A stretch of DNA of 64,000 nt from Vreelandella titanicae BH1 (GCF_000336575.1 NZ_AOPO01000008.1:1-64000); one strand, 5' to 3'. Shown: positions 36,486-45,494, counted from the first letter of the stretch. Numbers and translations: made by a program. Notes: a model not told the origin generated them from the sequence alone.

Positions 36486-37286
36486 GTGACAATAAATAGC
36501 GATAATGCGACAATGTCGCTGCCCAGTGATATAGCGTTCATCCTTGACCCTGCTCGTCCTGTATTGACCCATGCTCGCAGTATGCAGGCGGAAACCGGTG
36601 TCTTGCCTCACGCCCACCCACGCGGGCAATTGCTGTGGGCCAAGCAGGGTGTGCTGCGCGTTACTAGTGAACAGGCGGTGTGGGTTGTACCCTCTACCCA
36701 CGGTGTATGGATACCCGGTAACTGCAACCACCAAGTGAGCTGCGAAACGCTGGTGGAAACCCGCAATCTCTACATTGACCCTACTTACCCGGTACGCGAT
36801 CAGGACACCCAGGTGGTGATGGTGGCGATGACCGCGTTGATGCGCGAGATTGTGCTCAGGCTAAACGATTCTCCGAAGTGTAGCGGCGATGCCAGTACCG
36901 CTCGCCTAGGCTTAGTCGCTATTGATGAGCTCAATAGCCTATCCGCCGCGGACTTGTCGCTACCTGCTGGTACTGACCCGCGGTTGCGGCGCATTATTAG
37001 CCACATGGTTAGCCACCCAGACACCCGGCATATATTGGGCGAGCTGGCCAGCTTAGCTGGGGCTAGCGTGCGCACCTTGGAGCGGTTATTCAAGTCCGAA
37101 ACCGGGTTGACCTTTCGTCAGTGGCGCACCCGTTTCAAGCTGATGAACGCGCTCGAAGCCTTGGATAGAGGCGAAAGTTCAACCGCTGTGGCCTATACGG
37201 TAGGTTATAAAAGCACCAGCAGTTTTGTGGCTGCCTTCAAAGCAGAGTTTGGCTATACACCCCAAGTCCACGCTCGCCGACTGTGA
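36486..37286 (+). CDS. AraC-family regulator
   Basis: A 266-residue regulator. A cupin-like N-terminal domain (about 28-110: HAHPRGQLLWAKQGVLRV, WVVPSTHGVWIPGNCNHQV) precedes the double helix-turn-helix (about 165-262: LGELASLAGASVRTLERLFK and AVAYTVGYKSTSSFVAAFKAEFGYTP). GTG 36486 is taken as start because AAGGGTAAG lies just upstream; ATG 36513 is an alternative. It likely controls the divergent SLC13 transporter gene. Confidence 0.85.
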   Translation: MTINSDNATMSLPSDIAFILDPARPVLTHARSMQAETGVLPHAHPRGQLLWAKQGVLRVTSEQAVWVVPSTHGVWIPGNCNHQVSCETLVETRNLYIDPTYPVRDQDTQVVMVAMTALMREIVLRLNDSPKCSGDASTARLGLVAIDELNSLSAADLSLPAGTDPRLRRIISHMVSHPDTRHILGELASLAGASVRTLERLFKSETGLTFRQWRTRFKLMNALEALDRGESSTAVAYTVGYKSTSSFVAAFKAEFGYTPQVHARRL

Positions 37287-37313
37287 CCTGACCCACGTCA
37301 AGACGTCAACAGA

Positions 37314-37335
37314 CCCTAGCAACATATTGCTAGGG
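37314..37335. terminator. Hairpin between convergent AraC and aldo-keto reductase genes
   Basis: A nine-base perfect inverted repeat (CCCTAGCAA with TTGCTAGGG, four-base loop) in the 73-base gap between two convergent genes. It lacks a T run, so terminator function is probable only from position. Confidence 0.45.
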
Positions 37336-37359
37336 CATGGCGGACAACAGGCCCTTAAC

Positions 37360-38343
37360 TCATGAATTCACCCCCTTCATGCCCTCCGGTGTATAGCGCT
37401 CGCCGATGACAGGAAGGCGAGCAGTGGCCGCCTCAAGTTGTTGCTGCTCATCAGTGGTCAGGGTGATGGACGCCGCTGCTGCATTCTCTTCAAGGTAGCG
37501 CAACCGTTTGGTGCCCGGAATCGGTACGATGTTGTCGCCTTTGGATAGCAGCCAGGCCAGCGAGAGCTGCGCAGGGGTGCAGCCTTTGAGTGCTGCCATG
37601 TCACCAATCACCTCCGCGATTCGGCGGTTAGAGTCCATGGCCTGTTCAGAGAAGCGCGGCAGGTTAGAACGAAAATCGTCTTCGCCGAAATCAGCGTTTT
37701 CTTGAAACCTTCCCGTTAAAAAACCTCGGCCGAGAGGAGAGTAGGGCACGAAGCCGATGCCGAGCTCCTTGCAGGTGGGCAGTACCGCTTGCTCCACGTC
37801 CCGTGTCCAGAGCGAGTATTCGGTTTGAACCGCCGTCACCGGGTGCACGGCGTGTGCGCGGCGCAGGGTCTCGTCGCTAACCTCGCAGAGGCCAATGTGG
37901 GCAATTTTTCCCTCTTTAACCAGTTGTGCCAAGCCCTCCATGGTCTCTTCGATAGGGGTTTCCGGGTTAACGCGGTGAACGTAGTAGAGATCGATCTGTT
38001 CGATGCCCAGCCGCTTTAGCGACGCCTCGCAAGCTTGGCGGGCATAATGGGCGCTGCTATCCAGGCTACGCTGATACTCACCAGGGTTGCGAACAATGCC
38101 GAATTTGGTGGCGATACGTACGTTTGGCTTATGGCTGGCAAGAAAACGGCCAATCAGCTCCTCGTTATGGTGTGGCCCGTACATATCCGCCGTGTCAAAA
38201 AAGTCGATTCCCAACTCCACCGCCCGAGCCAACACCCGAAGCGATTCGCTATCGTCTCGGGGGCCATAAAACTCGCTCATTCCCATGCAGCCTAAGCCAA
38301 TGGCGGAAACGGTTAGGTCGGTTCCGAGAGTACGTTTTTGCAT
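37360..38343 (-). CDS. Aldo/keto reductase
   Basis: A 327-residue NADPH-dependent AKR of the YajO/Tas-like type. Catalytic tetrad residues are seen in FFDTADMYG (Asp, Tyr near residue 50), RIATKFGI (Lys near 80) and YYVHRVNP (His near 120); [15 protein letters not shown] near 270 binds the cofactor. It reduces aldehydes or ketones; substrate open. AGGAG precedes ATG 38343, which removes 14 residues from the longer frame. A LysR gene diverges 106 bases away and probably regulates it. Confidence 0.9.
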   Translation of the reverse strand: MQKRTLGTDLTVSAIGLGCMGMSEFYGPRDDSESLRVLARAVELGIDFFDTADMYGPHHNEELIGRFLASHKPNVRIATKFGIVRNPGEYQRSLDSSAHYARQACEASLKRLGIEQIDLYYVHRVNPETPIEETMEGLAQLVKEGKIAHIGLCEVSDETLRRAHAVHPVTAVQTEYSLWTRDVEQAVLPTCKELGIGFVPYSPLGRGFLTGRFQENADFGEDDFRSNLPRFSEQAMDSNRRIAEVIGDMAALKGCTPAQLSLAWLLSKGDNIVPIPGTKRLRYLEENAAAASITLTTDEQQQLEAATARLPVIGERYTPEGMKGVNS

Positions 38344-38449
38344 GCTATGTCTCCTGTCATTACTTACGAAACCATGGCTCATCAAGAGATCGTGAGCCGT
38401 TTTCGAGCGCTTGTTGAAACGCGCAATAACAGCGTGGCACTATCCAATA

Positions 38450-39391
38450 ATGAAAAAAATTAACGATTTCGGTAAGCCGTTTTCCAGTTTTGAAAACCAG
38501 ATGCCCCGTGGTTGGGTATGGGATGACACACGAGCCTTTCTGGCGGTGGCCCGCCACGGCACTTTGAGCGGTGCGGCAGCGGAACTCCATCTGGGGATCG
38601 CGACGCTCTCCCGGCGTATCGAGCGGCTGGAAAAAGCCTTAAAGCTGCCGCTGTTTGTTCGTCAGCAGTCGGGCTATCAGCTTACCGAGGAAGGGGCCGG
38701 GCTAATCGAAAAAGCCGAAGCGCTGGAAGCCGCCGCAGCGGCCTTCTCTAGCGGCGGCGCACTCGCTACGCAACTGAGCGGCAGGGTGCGTTTGGCCACG
38801 GCTGAAAATCTAGCCATGTCGTTGATTCTGCCTGCATTGCCACAATTTTATGCTCAGTACCCCGGCATCACACTTGAGCTGGTGACCGATATCACCACCG
38901 TTAATCTGCACCGCCGCGACGCCGATGTAGCACTTAGAATGGTCAAGCCCGAGCGGGGTAATGTCACCCTTCGTCGCCTTGGCACCCTGGGTTTCGGGCT
39001 ATATGCCAGCCCCAATTATGTAGCGCAGCGTGAGGCTCACCACGATGCTGGCAATTACGACACCGACGCCTTTATCACCTGGGGCGAAACGCAGGCGCAC
39101 CTGCCTGCCGCCCAATGGGTTGAGCGGGTTCTGCAAGGGCAGGAACCGGCGTTAACCACCACCTCGCTGGCGACCCAGCTAGCGGCGGCGAAAGCGGGGC
39201 TGGGGATAGCGGTGTTGCCGCATTTTCTGGCGTTGGAGGCTGAACTGGTCTGTGTTGCGGCAGAGATTGGCGTGGATCAGCCCATCTATCTCGTTATTCA
39301 GACGGATCTCACCCAATCAGGCCGTACCCGGGCCGTGGCGGACTTTCTGACTGAGCTGGTGGCCAGTAACCGCAAGCGCTTGAGTGGGTGA
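38450..39391 (+). CDS. LysR-family regulator beside the aldo-keto reductase
   Basis: A 313-residue LTTR. The winged helix (about 22-80) has TRAFLAVARHGTLSGAAAELH and the ATLSRRIERLEKAL recognition helix, and the effector domain runs from about 105 to the end. The start is uncertain: ATG 38450 and ATG 38501 both lack strong ribosome sites, and the frame opens at 38411. Since it diverges from the aldo-keto reductase gene, it likely regulates that gene and itself, as is usual for the family. Confidence 0.85.
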   Translation: MKKINDFGKPFSSFENQMPRGWVWDDTRAFLAVARHGTLSGAAAELHLGIATLSRRIERLEKALKLPLFVRQQSGYQLTEEGAGLIEKAEALEAAAAAFSSGGALATQLSGRVRLATAENLAMSLILPALPQFYAQYPGITLELVTDITTVNLHRRDADVALRMVKPERGNVTLRRLGTLGFGLYASPNYVAQREAHHDAGNYDTDAFITWGETQAHLPAAQWVERVLQGQEPALTTTSLATQLAAAKAGLGIAVLPHFLALEAELVCVAAEIGVDQPIYLVIQTDLTQSGRTRAVADFLTELVASNRKRLSG

Positions 39392-39432
39392 TATAGTCAC
39401 TAAGTCTTCACTTTTTATCCGACAGGCCATCC

Positions 39433-40032
39433 ATGACACCCACTGATATTGGCAGCGCCTACGATCAGATCACCCACCTCTGGCAAAGCGACAAATTCAA
39501 TCTCGCTAACGGGATAGAGGCGCACAAAAGGGCGCTTTCGTTTGTGAAGGGCCGAGGAAAGGCACTCGATATCGGTTGTGGGTGTACCGGCCGCTTTATC
39601 GACTTCTTGCAACAAGAAGGCTTTACGCCTGAAGGCGTGGATATTTCCGATGAAATGCTGCGCCTCGCTAAGCAGAAGCACCCTGACGTGACCTTTCACC
39701 ACCAGGATATTTGCCAGTGGCAGCCGCTGGAAAAATACGACTTTATCACCGCCTGGGACAGCATTTGGCATATTCCGCTAGTGCAGCAGGAAAGTGTGAT
39801 GACCAAACTTATCGGAAGCCTGAATAAGGGTGGGGTACTGATCTTCTCTTTCGGCGGTACCGACGAACCTGGTGAGCATACCGATAGTTTTATGGGGCCC
39901 GAGGTCTACTACTCTACGCTTGGCACAAACGGCTTCGTATCCTTATTGATGAAGTTAGGCGCGGTGTGCAGACATCTGGAGTACGATCAGCACCCGGAGT
40001 TGCATACTTATTTGATAGTGCAGAAAAGGTAG
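39433..40032 (+). CDS. Class I SAM-dependent methyltransferase
   Basis: A 199-residue methyltransferase. Motif I is ALDIGCGCTGRFIDFL near residue 45, motif II GVDISDEMLRLAKQKHP near 67, motif III YDFITAWDSIWHIPL near 100, and a KGGVLIFSFGG strand near 135. The substrate cannot be predicted. It follows the LysR gene by 41 bases on the same strand and could be co-transcribed. It is convergent with the toxin-antitoxin pair. Confidence 0.8.
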   Translation: MTPTDIGSAYDQITHLWQSDKFNLANGIEAHKRALSFVKGRGKALDIGCGCTGRFIDFLQQEGFTPEGVDISDEMLRLAKQKHPDVTFHHQDICQWQPLEKYDFITAWDSIWHIPLVQQESVMTKLIGSLNKGGVLIFSFGGTDEPGEHTDSFMGPEVYYSTLGTNGFVSLLMKLGAVCRHLEYDQHPELHTYLIVQKR

Positions 40033-40060
40033 CGTCGTGCTTTTCATCAATTAACTATTA

Positions 40061-40333
40061 TCAGGACTGATCGTAATGTCCGCCGATGGCAAAAATATAA
40101 ATAGCTTTGTCATCGAACCGGTAGATCAGCCGATCTCTTTGTGAAATGCGCCTTGACCACAAGCCAGAAAGATTGTGTCTGAGTGGCTCGGGTTTTCCGA
40201 TACCAGCCGTTGGATCGTCAGAGCGGAGCATTTCTTTTAAGAGTTTGCAGAGCGCTTTATGCAGCTTCTTATCTGTTTCACGCATTTTTTCATAGGCTTC
40301 CCACGTACGGCCCTCAAATACCAGTGATCTCAT
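40061..40333 (-). CDS. yoeB: YoeB-type toxin (ribosome-dependent mRNA endonuclease)
   Basis: A 90-residue RelE-fold toxin that clearly matches YoeB: ETDKKLHKALCKLLKEM, then GIGKPEPLRHNLSGLWSRRI, ending IGGHYDQS. The general base Glu49 (GKPEPL), the arginines of SRRI near 62 and the C-terminal His86-Tyr87 are present, so it looks active. It cleaves mRNA at the ribosomal A site when free of YefM. It overlaps the yefM stop by 20 bases, giving the antitoxin-first operon. Confidence 0.93.
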   Translation of the reverse strand: MRSLVFEGRTWEAYEKMRETDKKLHKALCKLLKEMLRSDDPTAGIGKPEPLRHNLSGLWSRRISQRDRLIYRFDDKAIYIFAIGGHYDQS

Positions 40334-40586
40334 TCATCTGCTCATTATCAGGTTGGTATCCTTGACCACGACTATGGGTATCTAGAGAAGCCGCAATTTG
40401 TTGCATGAGGTCTCGGTTCTGAAGCACATGCAGTGTTTCTTGCTCTCTTTCCCAGTCCTCAGCGCTAATCACCACAAACGCCTCTCCGGCACGACGGGTT
40501 ACCTTTAAGGGTTCGTGCTGGCTAATCACTTGTTCTACTACGCTTTTCAGGTTGTCTCTGAATTTGTTAACACTGATAATATCCAT
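40314..40586 (-). CDS. yefM: YefM antitoxin (Phd/YefM family)
   Basis: A 90-residue antitoxin. The N-terminal Phd-like dimerisation and DNA-binding part (ISVNKFRDNLKSVVEQV, then KVTRRAGEAFVVISAEDWER) precedes an extended C-terminal arm that wraps the toxin. ATG 40586 is used because GGTGA lies six bases upstream; the frame opens earlier at 40619 but would cross the operator. It neutralises YoeB and represses the operon through the palindrome just upstream. Confidence 0.93.
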   Translation of the reverse strand: MDIISVNKFRDNLKSVVEQVISQHEPLKVTRRAGEAFVVISAEDWEREQETLHVLQNRDLMQQIAASLDTHSRGQGYQPDNEQMNEITGI

Positions 40587-40599
40587 AACGTCACCATAA

Positions 40600-40618
40600 T
40601 GTACGGAAATTCCGTACA
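40600..40618. promoter_or_regulatory. YefM operator palindrome
   Basis: TGTACGGAA and TTCCGTACA form a near-perfect 19-base palindrome around one central base, ending 13 bases before the yefM start. E. coli YefM binds palindromes with a TGTACA core, so this is a strong operator candidate. Confidence 0.75.
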
Positions 40619-40641
40619 ACTATATCTCACTAGCTCCGACA

Positions 40642-40681
40642 AGGCCAAGCGCAGCGATAGCTTTATCGCTGCGCTTGGCCT
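40642..40681. repeat. Perfect 18-base hairpin
   Basis: AGGCCAAGCGCAGCGATA and its exact complement TATCGCTGCGCTTGGCCT flank a four-base loop (GCTT). No T run follows on either strand, so it is not a classical terminator. It lies between the yefM operator and the end of the quinone reductase gene, oriented upstream of yefM. Confidence 0.8.
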
Positions 40682-40769
40682 AGATTTCCTGAATTCATAG
40701 TTGCACGTGCTGGTAATATTGTGCAGCTAATAATACTTTGTCTGCATGATGTTGCTGTCTAAAAATCTG

Positions 40770-41540
40770 CTAATGGTCGATGTGAATGGTCAGTCCCTCT
40801 TTCCCCATAGCAATATGGTCAGCGAGTATATTTTGCTGATACTCCCCACCATTTTGCCGCCGGAATGGAATAGAGGATTCATTAAAAAGATTTTCGAGGC
40901 GTAGACGCCAAGCGGCTAGCTCCTTCGCTACGCTGACTTTCGAAAGTTTGCCGGTGCCATACACGGCATGGGTTGGCAGTACATCCATACCTGGGAAAAA
41001 CAGGGCGCCGTGGGTGATGGGGAATAGCAATTCCTCCAAGGGGCCATTAATACCTCGGGGTGAATAGTCCTCCGCTGGGCCACCCACCATTACCGACAGT
41101 AATGCCCGTTTGCCTTTGAGAATACCGTCTCCATAGCGATAACGATTGCCTTCATCTTTGTATCCGTAAGCAAATCCATAGGCGTACACCCGGTCTATCC
41201 AGCCTTTGAGAATGGCGGGCATACCAAACCACCACAAGGGAAAGTGGAATATGACGGCGTCGGCGGCAAGCAGCTTGTCCTGCTCTGCGGCGACATCCTG
41301 CGTCTGCTGGTGAGTGGCATAGGCGTGCTGCGACTCTTGAATAAAGCCTAGCCGGTCATTATTTATACGGTTGGGGAAATCGTGCTCATCAAACGTCGCT
41401 TTCCAACCCATGCCATATAGGTCTGACTGCAGCACGGTTTGGCCTTGTCGCTCCAGTATTTGTACCGTTTCAGTTACGAACCGGCGGGTCAATGATGTGG
41501 GTTCTGGGTGCGCATACACAATCAATATGGTCTTGGACAC
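40770..41540 (-). CDS. NAD(P)H dehydrogenase (quinone), flavodoxin fold
   Basis: A 256-residue flavoprotein of the NQO1/MdaB/KefF superfamily. The N-terminus TILIVYAHPEPTSLTRRFV binds the flavin phosphate, FHFPLWWFGMPAILKGWIDRVY near residue 100 is the family signature, and MVGGPAEDYSPRG is near 155. It reduces quinones or nitro/azo compounds by two electrons. GTG 41540 is chosen because AGGAG sits eight bases before it and family members start at this point. A LysR gene diverges 104 bases away. Confidence 0.87.
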   Translation of the reverse strand: MSKTILIVYAHPEPTSLTRRFVTETVQILERQGQTVLQSDLYGMGWKATFDEHDFPNRINNDRLGFIQESQHAYATHQQTQDVAAEQDKLLAADAVIFHFPLWWFGMPAILKGWIDRVYAYGFAYGYKDEGNRYRYGDGILKGKRALLSVMVGGPAEDYSPRGINGPLEELLFPITHGALFFPGMDVLPTHAVYGTGKLSKVSVAKELAAWRLRLENLFNESSIPFRRQNGGEYQQNILADHIAMGKEGLTIHIDH

Positions 41541-41602
41541 TCTAATGCTCCTACAGGCGAATTTACTTGGTGGATACGCTAGAGATTGTGGGCAAGAATA
41601 AG

Positions 41603-41621
41603 CTATCAATGAAATTAATAG
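41603..41621. promoter_or_regulatory. Possible LysR box
   Basis: CTAT at 41603-41606 and ATAG at 41618-41621 are separated by 11 bases, a T-N11-A pattern, in the divergent gap between the quinone reductase gene and its LysR neighbour. The arms are short and AT-rich, so this is tentative. Confidence 0.35.
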
Positions 41622-41644
41622 TTTTATGATCTACTATATAAAAT

Positions 41645-42535
41645 ATGGATAATAAAAGGCTGGATCTTAATTTGTTGGCGACCTTAGAGGCTTTGCTTGA
41701 AGAGCAAAATGTCACGAGAGCCGCCGCACGCCTGCATCTTAGTCAGCCTGCCGTCAGCGCTCAGCTGAGCCGCCTTAGGGATATGTTCAACGACCCGCTG
41801 CTCATTCCGGCTCACCGCGGGATGATGCCTACCACCAAAGCGTTGGAGTTACTTACCCCACTACGTATTGCACTGGATCAGGTGCGAGAGACGCTGATAA
41901 CGCACCAGCACTTTGAACCTGCCCAAGCGTCGCTGACCATTACGATTGCATGCACCGATTACCTTCAAGCGGTCATTGGTTTGGCGGTCATGAACGAATT
42001 AAGGCGTCAAGCACCTGGCATTAGAATCGCCATACGTAGTCTGGAGCCACCCAGGCTGGAAGCTCAAATGGCACGGGGTGAAGTGGATCTTGCACTCATG
42101 ACACCCGAAGAGGCGCCCAAGGTTTTACGAATCAGGCCGCTGTATGATGAGAACTATGTGCTGGTTGGATGCTGGAATCACTCACAGCTAAGTGAGGAAA
42201 TGACGATTGAAGAGTATGTCCAGCTCGAGCACGTAATCGTTTCGCTCAGCGGAGGCGATTTTTCCACTCAGGTGGATCAGGTCTTACAAACATTGGGCTA
42301 TAGGCGCAATGTTGTTCTGTCTACATCTTCATTCCTGTTCGTCCCAGAGATTGTTGCGCACTCACGTTTTGTGGCACTGGTGCCACGGCGTTTAGTTGCC
42401 CAGCGTTCCGACCTTAAAATTGTTGAATCCCCCATTAAATCACTGGGATTCAAAGTCGGTATGGTGTGGCATGAGCGCAATCATGGTCATAGTGCGCATC
42501 GTTGGGTGCGTGAGCAAATAGCACACGTACTCTAA
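41645..42535 (+). CDS. LysR-family regulator (NodD/PcpR-like)
   Basis: A 296-residue LTTR with the NodD-type N-terminus LDLNLLATLEALLEEQNVTRAAARLHLSQPAVSAQLSRLRDMF, and an effector domain from about 90. Members near quinone reductases often respond to aromatic or quinone compounds. Start ATG 41645 fits the family. It probably controls the divergent flavodoxin-fold reductase gene. Confidence 0.88.
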   Translation: MDNKRLDLNLLATLEALLEEQNVTRAAARLHLSQPAVSAQLSRLRDMFNDPLLIPAHRGMMPTTKALELLTPLRIALDQVRETLITHQHFEPAQASLTITIACTDYLQAVIGLAVMNELRRQAPGIRIAIRSLEPPRLEAQMARGEVDLALMTPEEAPKVLRIRPLYDENYVLVGCWNHSQLSEEMTIEEYVQLEHVIVSLSGGDFSTQVDQVLQTLGYRRNVVLSTSSFLFVPEIVAHSRFVALVPRRLVAQRSDLKIVESPIKSLGFKVGMVWHERNHGHSAHRWVREQIAHVL

Positions 42536-42542
42536 TCTTAGC

Positions 42543-43190
42543 TTAAGTAGTCACAGGCAACGTCCGAAAACGACCTATCTGGTCGATCACCAATTCAACC
42601 ACCGCCTTAAGATCCTTTTCGGTGGCGCCATCGCGTGCTTGCACGGACATCCCTTGGATGATTGCCCCGACAAAGCGGGCGAGTGCCGCAACATTCGTAT
42701 CGACACTTAACTGTCCCTGCGAAATTCCTTGTTCAATCCTATCCCGCAAGGCATTCATCGTTGCTGCGCGCTCTTGCGCCACCATATCGGCAATAGCGTC
42801 ATTGTCGCGGGCGCAGGTCAAAACAGCCGTCGAGATCATACAGCCACGGGGCCTATCCGGGCGGCAGAACTGCTTGGCTGCTTCCATCAACAGTTGCTCG
42901 AAGGCAGCCACCACATCTTCTTCTTGCAGGGCGGCAACCGCAAACGCACCAACCTCAGATTGATACCAGTCCAGTGCTTCTCGATAGAGGTCTGCCTTTG
43001 AAGTGAAAGCTGCATATAGACTCTGCGGTGTGATGCCCATAGCGGCTGTCAGCTCAGCGATTGAAGCACCTTCATAACCGAATTGCCAAAATGTCTTCCC
43101 CGCGATGGCTAAGGCCGCACTGCGGTCGAAAGCCCGTGGACGGCCACGCGAGCGTGGTGGATTACTAGTGGTGTTTTTCACAATGATCAC
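42543..43190 (-). CDS. TetR-family repressor
   Basis: A 215-residue repressor. The N-terminal helix-turn-helix (about 25-70) has AALAIAGKTFWQFGYEGASI, ELTAAMGITPQSLYAAFTSK and then ADLYREALDWY; the C-terminal ligand domain has CMISTAVLTCARDND near 115. The start is GTG 43190 or GTG 43181; both fit. It likely represses the divergent beta-lactamase-fold gene, 65 bases away, and itself. Another LysR gene ends just before it in convergent orientation. Confidence 0.85.
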   Translation of the reverse strand: MIIVKNTTSNPPRSRGRPRAFDRSAALAIAGKTFWQFGYEGASIAELTAAMGITPQSLYAAFTSKADLYREALDWYQSEVGAFAVAALQEEDVVAAFEQLLMEAAKQFCRPDRPRGCMISTAVLTCARDNDAIADMVAQERAATMNALRDRIEQGISQGQLSVDTNVAALARFVGAIIQGMSVQARDGATEKDLKAVVELVIDQIGRFRTLPVTT

Positions 43191-43216
43191 TCTTGAAATA
43201 AATTGGGTTTACGTTA

Positions 43217-43241
43217 ATTATGGAGTGGTCGCTCCTTATTA
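43217..43241. promoter_or_regulatory. Imperfect palindrome in the TetR/beta-lactamase gap
   Basis: AATTATGGAG and CTCCTTATTA form an imperfect inverted repeat around TGGTCG, with perfect GGAG/CTCC inner arms. The site lies midway between two divergent starts, where a TetR operator is expected. Confidence 0.4.
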
Positions 43242-43255
43242 TAGGTATTCCCATC

Positions 43256-44479
43256 ATGAATAGGTATTTGATCGGTCTTGCAGGCATCATGCTGGCTACG
43301 TCGGCATCGGCCAGCGATGCCCTTACAGGGCAGTTGGATGCCGTCATCAATCGAGCTATTGCGGAAAATAGAATCGTTGGGACGGTCGTGTTAGTGGCTC
43401 AAAATGGCGAGATCGTCTATCGCCGCGCGGCGGGTCAGTCGGATCGTGAAGTGGGGGTTCCCATGCATGAAGACGCCGTGTTTCGATTAGCCTCTATCAC
43501 TAAACCCATCGTATCAGCGACGCTAATGCGGCTCGTTGAAGAGGGCAAACTAACGCTAGATGACCCTGTGACAAGGTGGTTACCGACGTTTCGACCTCAA
43601 CGTGAAGATGGCAGTGAGCCGGTTATTACGTTACGCCAGCTTTTGACGCATACATCGGGCCTAAGCTACCGCTTTATGGAACCGACAGGCAGTGAGTATG
43701 ACCGTCTCAATATTTCGGATGGTCTTGATCAGCCAGGGCTTAGCCTCAATGAAAATCTGCGTAGGCTCGAACAGGCGCCTCTTGTCTTTCCTCCTGGCGA
43801 GGGATGGCGCTATTCGCTAGGGCTTGATGTGTTGGGCGCCGTTATTGCTGAGGCTTCGGGCAAGACGCTTCCTCAGGCGGTGCAGGAGGCCGTTGTTGGG
43901 CCCCTTCAATTGGCAGACACAGCCTTTGTGGCCTCCGATCCCTCTCGGTTGGTGACGCCCTATGCAGATGGAGATCCCGAGCCGGTTCGTATGACGGATG
44001 GCATGGCTGTGCCTATTTGGCAGAGCGCCGCACATTTTGCACCCAGTCGGGCAACGAATGCTGATTCTTACCCCTCAGGCGGGGCTGGCATGGTTGGAAC
44101 TGCGGCTGATGTTTTACGTTTTCTAGAAGTTATTCGCAGTGGAGGAGAGCCAATCCTAGCGCCCGATACGGTATCAGCAATGATGCAGAATCAGGTCAGT
44201 GCTCAGGCGGAAACGCAAGGGCCTGGCTGGGGGGTCGGTTATGGCTGGGCGGTGCTGAATGATCCTGATGCGGCGGGTACACCGCAGTCAAAAGGCACTA
44301 TTCAGTGGGGAGGCGCCTATGGCCATAGCTGGTTTGTTGACCCGGTGAAAAAGCTCACTGTTGTCGCGTTAACCAACACAGCATTCGAAGGGATGTCGGG
44401 AGCCTTTCCGACGGAAATACGAGATGCGGTCTATGAAGGGGCTGACTGGGCTTCTGAAACGGATGACACCGCACATTGA
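43256..44479 (+). CDS. Beta-lactamase-fold serine hydrolase (class C-like/EstB group)
   Basis: A 407-residue periplasmic protein with a signal peptide (about 1-20). The nucleophile is in LASITKPIV (SxxK, Ser80-Lys83), the second motif is WRYSLGLDV near 185, where the family often has YSxA, and the third is GGAYGHSWF near 360. This resembles EstB-type esterases and D-alanyl peptidase homologs rather than resistance beta-lactamases. ATG 43256 gives the signal peptide; the frame opens at 43220. It is divergent from TetR. Confidence 0.85.
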   Translation: MNRYLIGLAGIMLATSASASDALTGQLDAVINRAIAENRIVGTVVLVAQNGEIVYRRAAGQSDREVGVPMHEDAVFRLASITKPIVSATLMRLVEEGKLTLDDPVTRWLPTFRPQREDGSEPVITLRQLLTHTSGLSYRFMEPTGSEYDRLNISDGLDQPGLSLNENLRRLEQAPLVFPPGEGWRYSLGLDVLGAVIAEASGKTLPQAVQEAVVGPLQLADTAFVASDPSRLVTPYADGDPEPVRMTDGMAVPIWQSAAHFAPSRATNADSYPSGGAGMVGTAADVLRFLEVIRSGGEPILAPDTVSAMMQNQVSAQAETQGPGWGVGYGWAVLNDPDAAGTPQSKGTIQWGGAYGHSWFVDPVKKLTVVALTNTAFEGMSGAFPTEIRDAVYEGADWASETDDTAH

Positions 44480-44482
44480 TAG

Positions 44483-44503
44483 GCTTTAATGCGTTAAAGC
44501 TTT
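44483..44503 (+). terminator. Weak hairpin after the beta-lactamase-fold gene
   Basis: GCTTTAA and TTAAAGC form a seven-base stem with a TGCG loop, followed by TTTC. It is located in the short gap before the convergent trpI gene. Confidence 0.4.
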
Positions 44504-44541
44504 CACCTATTGCGCAAAAAAACGCTGATAGAGGAGCCATA

Positions 44542-45444
44542 TTAGCAGCGGTCAGCCTCCAACTCCCGCTTAAGCCACTCCGCCAGCGGCTCGCTGCGGC
44601 GGCTATCGGCTTGGCTGGGCAACCACAGGCAAAGGCGCGCAGGGGTTTGGATACTTCCCCAAGGGGCCACCAGCCTGCCACTCCTCAGGTCGTCTTCCAC
44701 CAATAGACTTGGCGCGATGGCGATACCCAGGCCTGCCACTGCCGCTTCCATCAAGTAGTAAAGGTGATCGAACCTCTGGCCTCTGCTGAGCGCCGCCTCA
44801 AGCTGTTCCAGCGCCAGCCCTTTGGCGGTGGCCCACTGCGGCCATGCCTGGGGGCGGGAAGATGTATATAAAAGCTTATTGGCAAGCAGCGATCCGGGCT
44901 TAGTTGGATCGCACTGGGCCGCCAACTGCGGGCTTGCCACCGCACATATCTGCTCTTCCATCAGCTCGAATACCTCAACACCTGTGGGCCAGGGCGGCGC
45001 GGCAAATGCTAGGGTGGCGCTGGCATCCGTTTGTGTGCCCGGCTGCTCTCTTTCACTCACCACCACCTGCAATTTCAGCTGGGGCAGCTCGCGGTGCAGA
45101 CGATCCAGGCGGGGAATCAGCCAGCGGGCCAAAAGGCTGCCAGGACAAGCCAGGGTGAAAGGAGCCTCTTCAACATCACGCTTGAGCGCTGCGCAACTAT
45201 CCTTCAAGCGTGAGAACGCTTCACCCACACCACTCTGCAGTCGCTCCCCGTGCGAGGTCAGTACAATACCTCGGCCCGCTTTGGCAAAAAGTGCTACTCC
45301 AAAATGGTCATCCAGGCTCTTTAGCTGGCGGCTGACAGCACCGTGAGTCACGCTTAGCTCATCGGCAGCGGCGGTCACGCTACCCAAACGGGCAGTGGCT
45401 TCAAAGGCGCGCAGAGCGCTAAGCGGCGGCATGCTGTGTTGCAT
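44542..45444 (-). CDS. trpI: LysR-type activator of trpBA
   Basis: A 300-residue LTTR of the TrpI/GcvA group. The N-terminus MPPLSALRAFEATARLGSVT leads into the helix-turn-helix with VTHGAVSRQLKSLDDHFG. Its place, divergent from trpBA with 146 bases between, is that of Pseudomonas TrpI, which activates trpBA in response to indoleglycerol phosphate. ATG 45444 has AGGATG upstream. A copy of its final 50 bases is found as a remnant at 33960-34019. Confidence 0.87.
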   Translation of the reverse strand: MQHSMPPLSALRAFEATARLGSVTAAADELSVTHGAVSRQLKSLDDHFGVALFAKAGRGIVLTSHGERLQSGVGEAFSRLKDSCAALKRDVEEAPFTLACPGSLLARWLIPRLDRLHRELPQLKLQVVVSEREQPGTQTDASATLAFAAPPWPTGVEVFELMEEQICAVASPQLAAQCDPTKPGSLLANKLLYTSSRPQAWPQWATAKGLALEQLEAALSRGQRFDHLYYLMEAAVAGLGIAIAPSLLVEDDLRSGRLVAPWGSIQTPARLCLWLPSQADSRRSEPLAEWLKRELEADRC

Positions 45445-45468
45445 GAGACATCCTGCTGATAGTTGACT

Positions 45469-45494
45469 TAAGATCACATGTTGCTGACATCTTA
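45469..45494. promoter_or_regulatory. Candidate TrpI-binding inverted repeat
   Basis: TAAGAT at 45469-45474 and ATCTTA at 45489-45494 form a perfect inverted repeat with 14 bases between, in the trpI-trpB gap about 97 bases before trpB. Position and symmetry suit a LysR activator site. No experimental support. Confidence 0.4.

Noticed and set aside
43256..44479. Antibiotic-resistance class C beta-lactamase
   Set aside because: The second and third motifs (YSL, HSW region) differ from AmpC (YSN, KTG), and the sequence resembles EstB-type esterases.
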